The translations under genes and the position numbers were made by a program. Positions 63,028 through 64,000 of a stretch of DNA of 64,000 nucleotides are shown here, one piece after another; the stretch's first letter is position 1; each line of letters begins with the position of its first letter. This stretch comes from Nitrospira sp. (GTDB lineage: Bacteria; Nitrospirota; Nitrospiria; Nitrospirales; Nitrospiraceae). The stretch covers positions 1 to 64,000 of the forward strand of contig JARFPM010000005.1 in the NCBI GenBank assembly GCA_030444405.1, given 5' to 3'. The notes beneath the pieces are model-generated. The model was not told where the DNA came from, searched no databases, and saw only the letters and a program-made list of their open reading frames with translations.

Positions 63028-63220
63028 TGTACATGTGTTCCATGGTCATTTTGTTGACAGAGGCCCGCGATTTCCGATACAGTCTCACCCCTTGGCTGCT
63101 TTACCAGTAGTGTGTGCAGCGAAGGAAAGGGTTGCCTAGCAGAAAGCCGACGTTGCTCACCGCATAAGAACCATCAGAGAATCCAATAGGTTATAGAAAG
63201 CGACGGTTCAGGAAAGTCTC
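63028..63220 (+). other. Leader region of prs
   Basis: A possible promoter is TTGACA at 63054-63059 with a weak -10 (GATACA, 63076-63081) 16 bases on. This would leave an untranslated leader of over 130 bases before prs. I looked for a tRNA here because the ispE-prs gap often holds one in related genomes, and found no T-arm or acceptor pairing. Confidence 0.4.
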
Positions 63221-64000
63221 ATGAACAGGGAACTGAAGATTTTCTCTGGGAACGCCAATCTTGCGCTTGCCCATGAGATTTGCGCTTACCTTGGGCAGAA
63301 GTTGGGTGAGGCGACGGTCTCGTCTTTCAGCGATGGAGAGATTCGAGTCAAGATCGACGAAAATGTGCGTGGCGCCGACGTGTTCGTTGTGCAGTCTTGT
63401 TGTCAGCCGGTCAATGATTCCCTGATGGAGTTGTTGATCATTATCGATGCGTTGAAACGTTCGTCGGCCAACCGCATCACCGCCGTCGTGCCTTATTTTG
63501 GGTATGCCCGTCAGGACCGCAAGGATCAACCACGTGTTCCTATCACGGCGAAGCTCGTCGCCGACTTGATCACGACTGCCGGAGCGGACCGTGTGCTCTC
63601 AATGGATCTTCATGCCGGGCAGATCCAGGGATTTTTCAACGTGCCGGTCGATCACTTGTATGCGCTTCCGGTTCTGCTGGACTATATTGTGAAGAAACAA
63701 GTCACCGATTTGGTCGTCGTCTCGCCCGATGCCGGTGGCGTAGAGCGGGCCAGAGCGTTTGCCAAGCGCCTTCAGGCCAACCTGGCAATCATCGACAAGC
63801 GACGCGAGGGTCCGAACCAGGCGCAAATTATGAACATCATTGGAGACGTGCGAGGCAAAAGCGTGTTGCTCCTCGATGACATGATCGATACGGCGGGCAC
63901 CATTGTTCAAGGGGCTCAGGCCTGTCTCGACCATGGCGCTCGAGACGTGATCACGGCCTGCTCGCACGCAGTGCTGTCGGGGCCGGCTCTGGAACGGTTA
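63221..64000 (+). CDS. prs: Ribose-phosphate pyrophosphokinase (partial)
   Basis: The first 260 residues of PRPP synthetase, running off the right edge. '[16 protein letters not shown]', '[16 protein letters not shown]', '[13 protein letters not shown]', '[12 protein letters not shown]', '[12 protein letters not shown]' and the PRPP loop '[13 protein letters not shown]' are all in order. It makes PRPP from ribose-5-phosphate and ATP. About 55 C-terminal residues are outside the window. Confidence 0.96.
   Translation, partial: MNRELKIFSGNANLALAHEICAYLGQKLGEATVSSFSDGEIRVKIDENVRGADVFVVQSCCQPVNDSLMELLIIIDALKRSSANRITAVVPYFGYARQDRKDQPRVPITAKLVADLITTAGADRVLSMDLHAGQIQGFFNVPVDHLYALPVLLDYIVKKQVTDLVVVSPDAGGVERARAFAKRLQANLAIIDKRREGPNQAQIMNIIGDVRGKSVLLLDDMIDTAGTIVQGAQACLDHGARDVITACSHAVLSGPALERL

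Noticed and set aside
63028-63220. tRNA gene between ispE and prs
   Set aside because: No acceptor pairing, no GTTCRANYC T-arm.
1-64000. CRISPR array, prophage or conjugative module
   Set aside because: No regularly spaced repeats, integrase, capsid, terminase or transfer genes were found on either strand.

Overview
The window looks like a piece of a Nitrospira-type chromosome (phylum Nitrospirota). This is inferred from the combination of genes: CruF-like carotenoid and hopanoid-type isoprenoid genes, many PilZ proteins, a diderm efflux system, type IV pilus genes with PilS/PilR, and a long cell-division cluster with meso-DAP-type MurE. No rRNA, tRNA, CRISPR array, prophage or intact insertion sequence is visible. 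Base composition and gene style are fairly even, with an eroded accessory patch at about 3.5-6.4 kb.

Layout. 1-3.5 kb (minus strand): a partial YvlD/holin-like membrane protein, an exported protein, a CruF-like carotenoid hydratase, an HpnA-like epimerase lacking its Rossmann glycine loop, and IspA-type prenyl synthase. 3.5-12.8 kb: a GIY-YIG nuclease-like protein, a decayed toxin-antitoxin remnant, two cysteine-rich zinc-binding proteins (one with PHD/RING-type C4HC3 spacing), several conserved hypotheticals, a DUF2914 membrane protein, a DUF1499 protein, a PilZ protein, a divergent SpeD homologue and an SCP2 protein. 12.8-18 kb (minus): an RND efflux pump, its adaptor and a TetR regulator with two frameshifts, behind a likely operator. 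18.1-19.7 kb: three PilZ genes.

19.8-28.3 kb is the most distinctive region. It holds a phosphonate locus built from two divergent units. On the minus strand are two tandem paralogous exported proteins and a PEP mutase fused to a nucleotidyltransferase. On the plus strand are a split phosphonopyruvate decarboxylase, a 2-aminoethylphosphonate (AEP) transaminase, a PntC-like cytidylyltransferase, a CDP-alcohol phosphatidyltransferase fused to a degenerate nucleotidyltransferase, and a flippase-like membrane protein. Read together they suggest PEP to phosphonopyruvate to phosphonoacetaldehyde to AEP to CMP-AEP, then transfer to a lipid or polyol and export: a candidate pathway for phosphonate decoration of the envelope.

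28.3-34 kb: two more PilZ genes, CstA, the YajQ nucleotide-binding protein, a BNR-repeat lipoprotein and an exported protein ending in 13-residue repeats. 34.3-55.2 kb: the division and wall cluster rsmH-ftsL-ftsI-murE-murF-mraY-murD-ftsW-murG-murC-murB-ddl-ftsQ-ftsA-ftsZ-pgeF-yggS-proC-yggT-divIVA, with a strong sigma70 promoter before rsmH and no mraZ. 55.2-64 kb: a serine hydrolase, a hypothetical, pgsA, pilC, pilS, pilR, ispE and a truncated prs.
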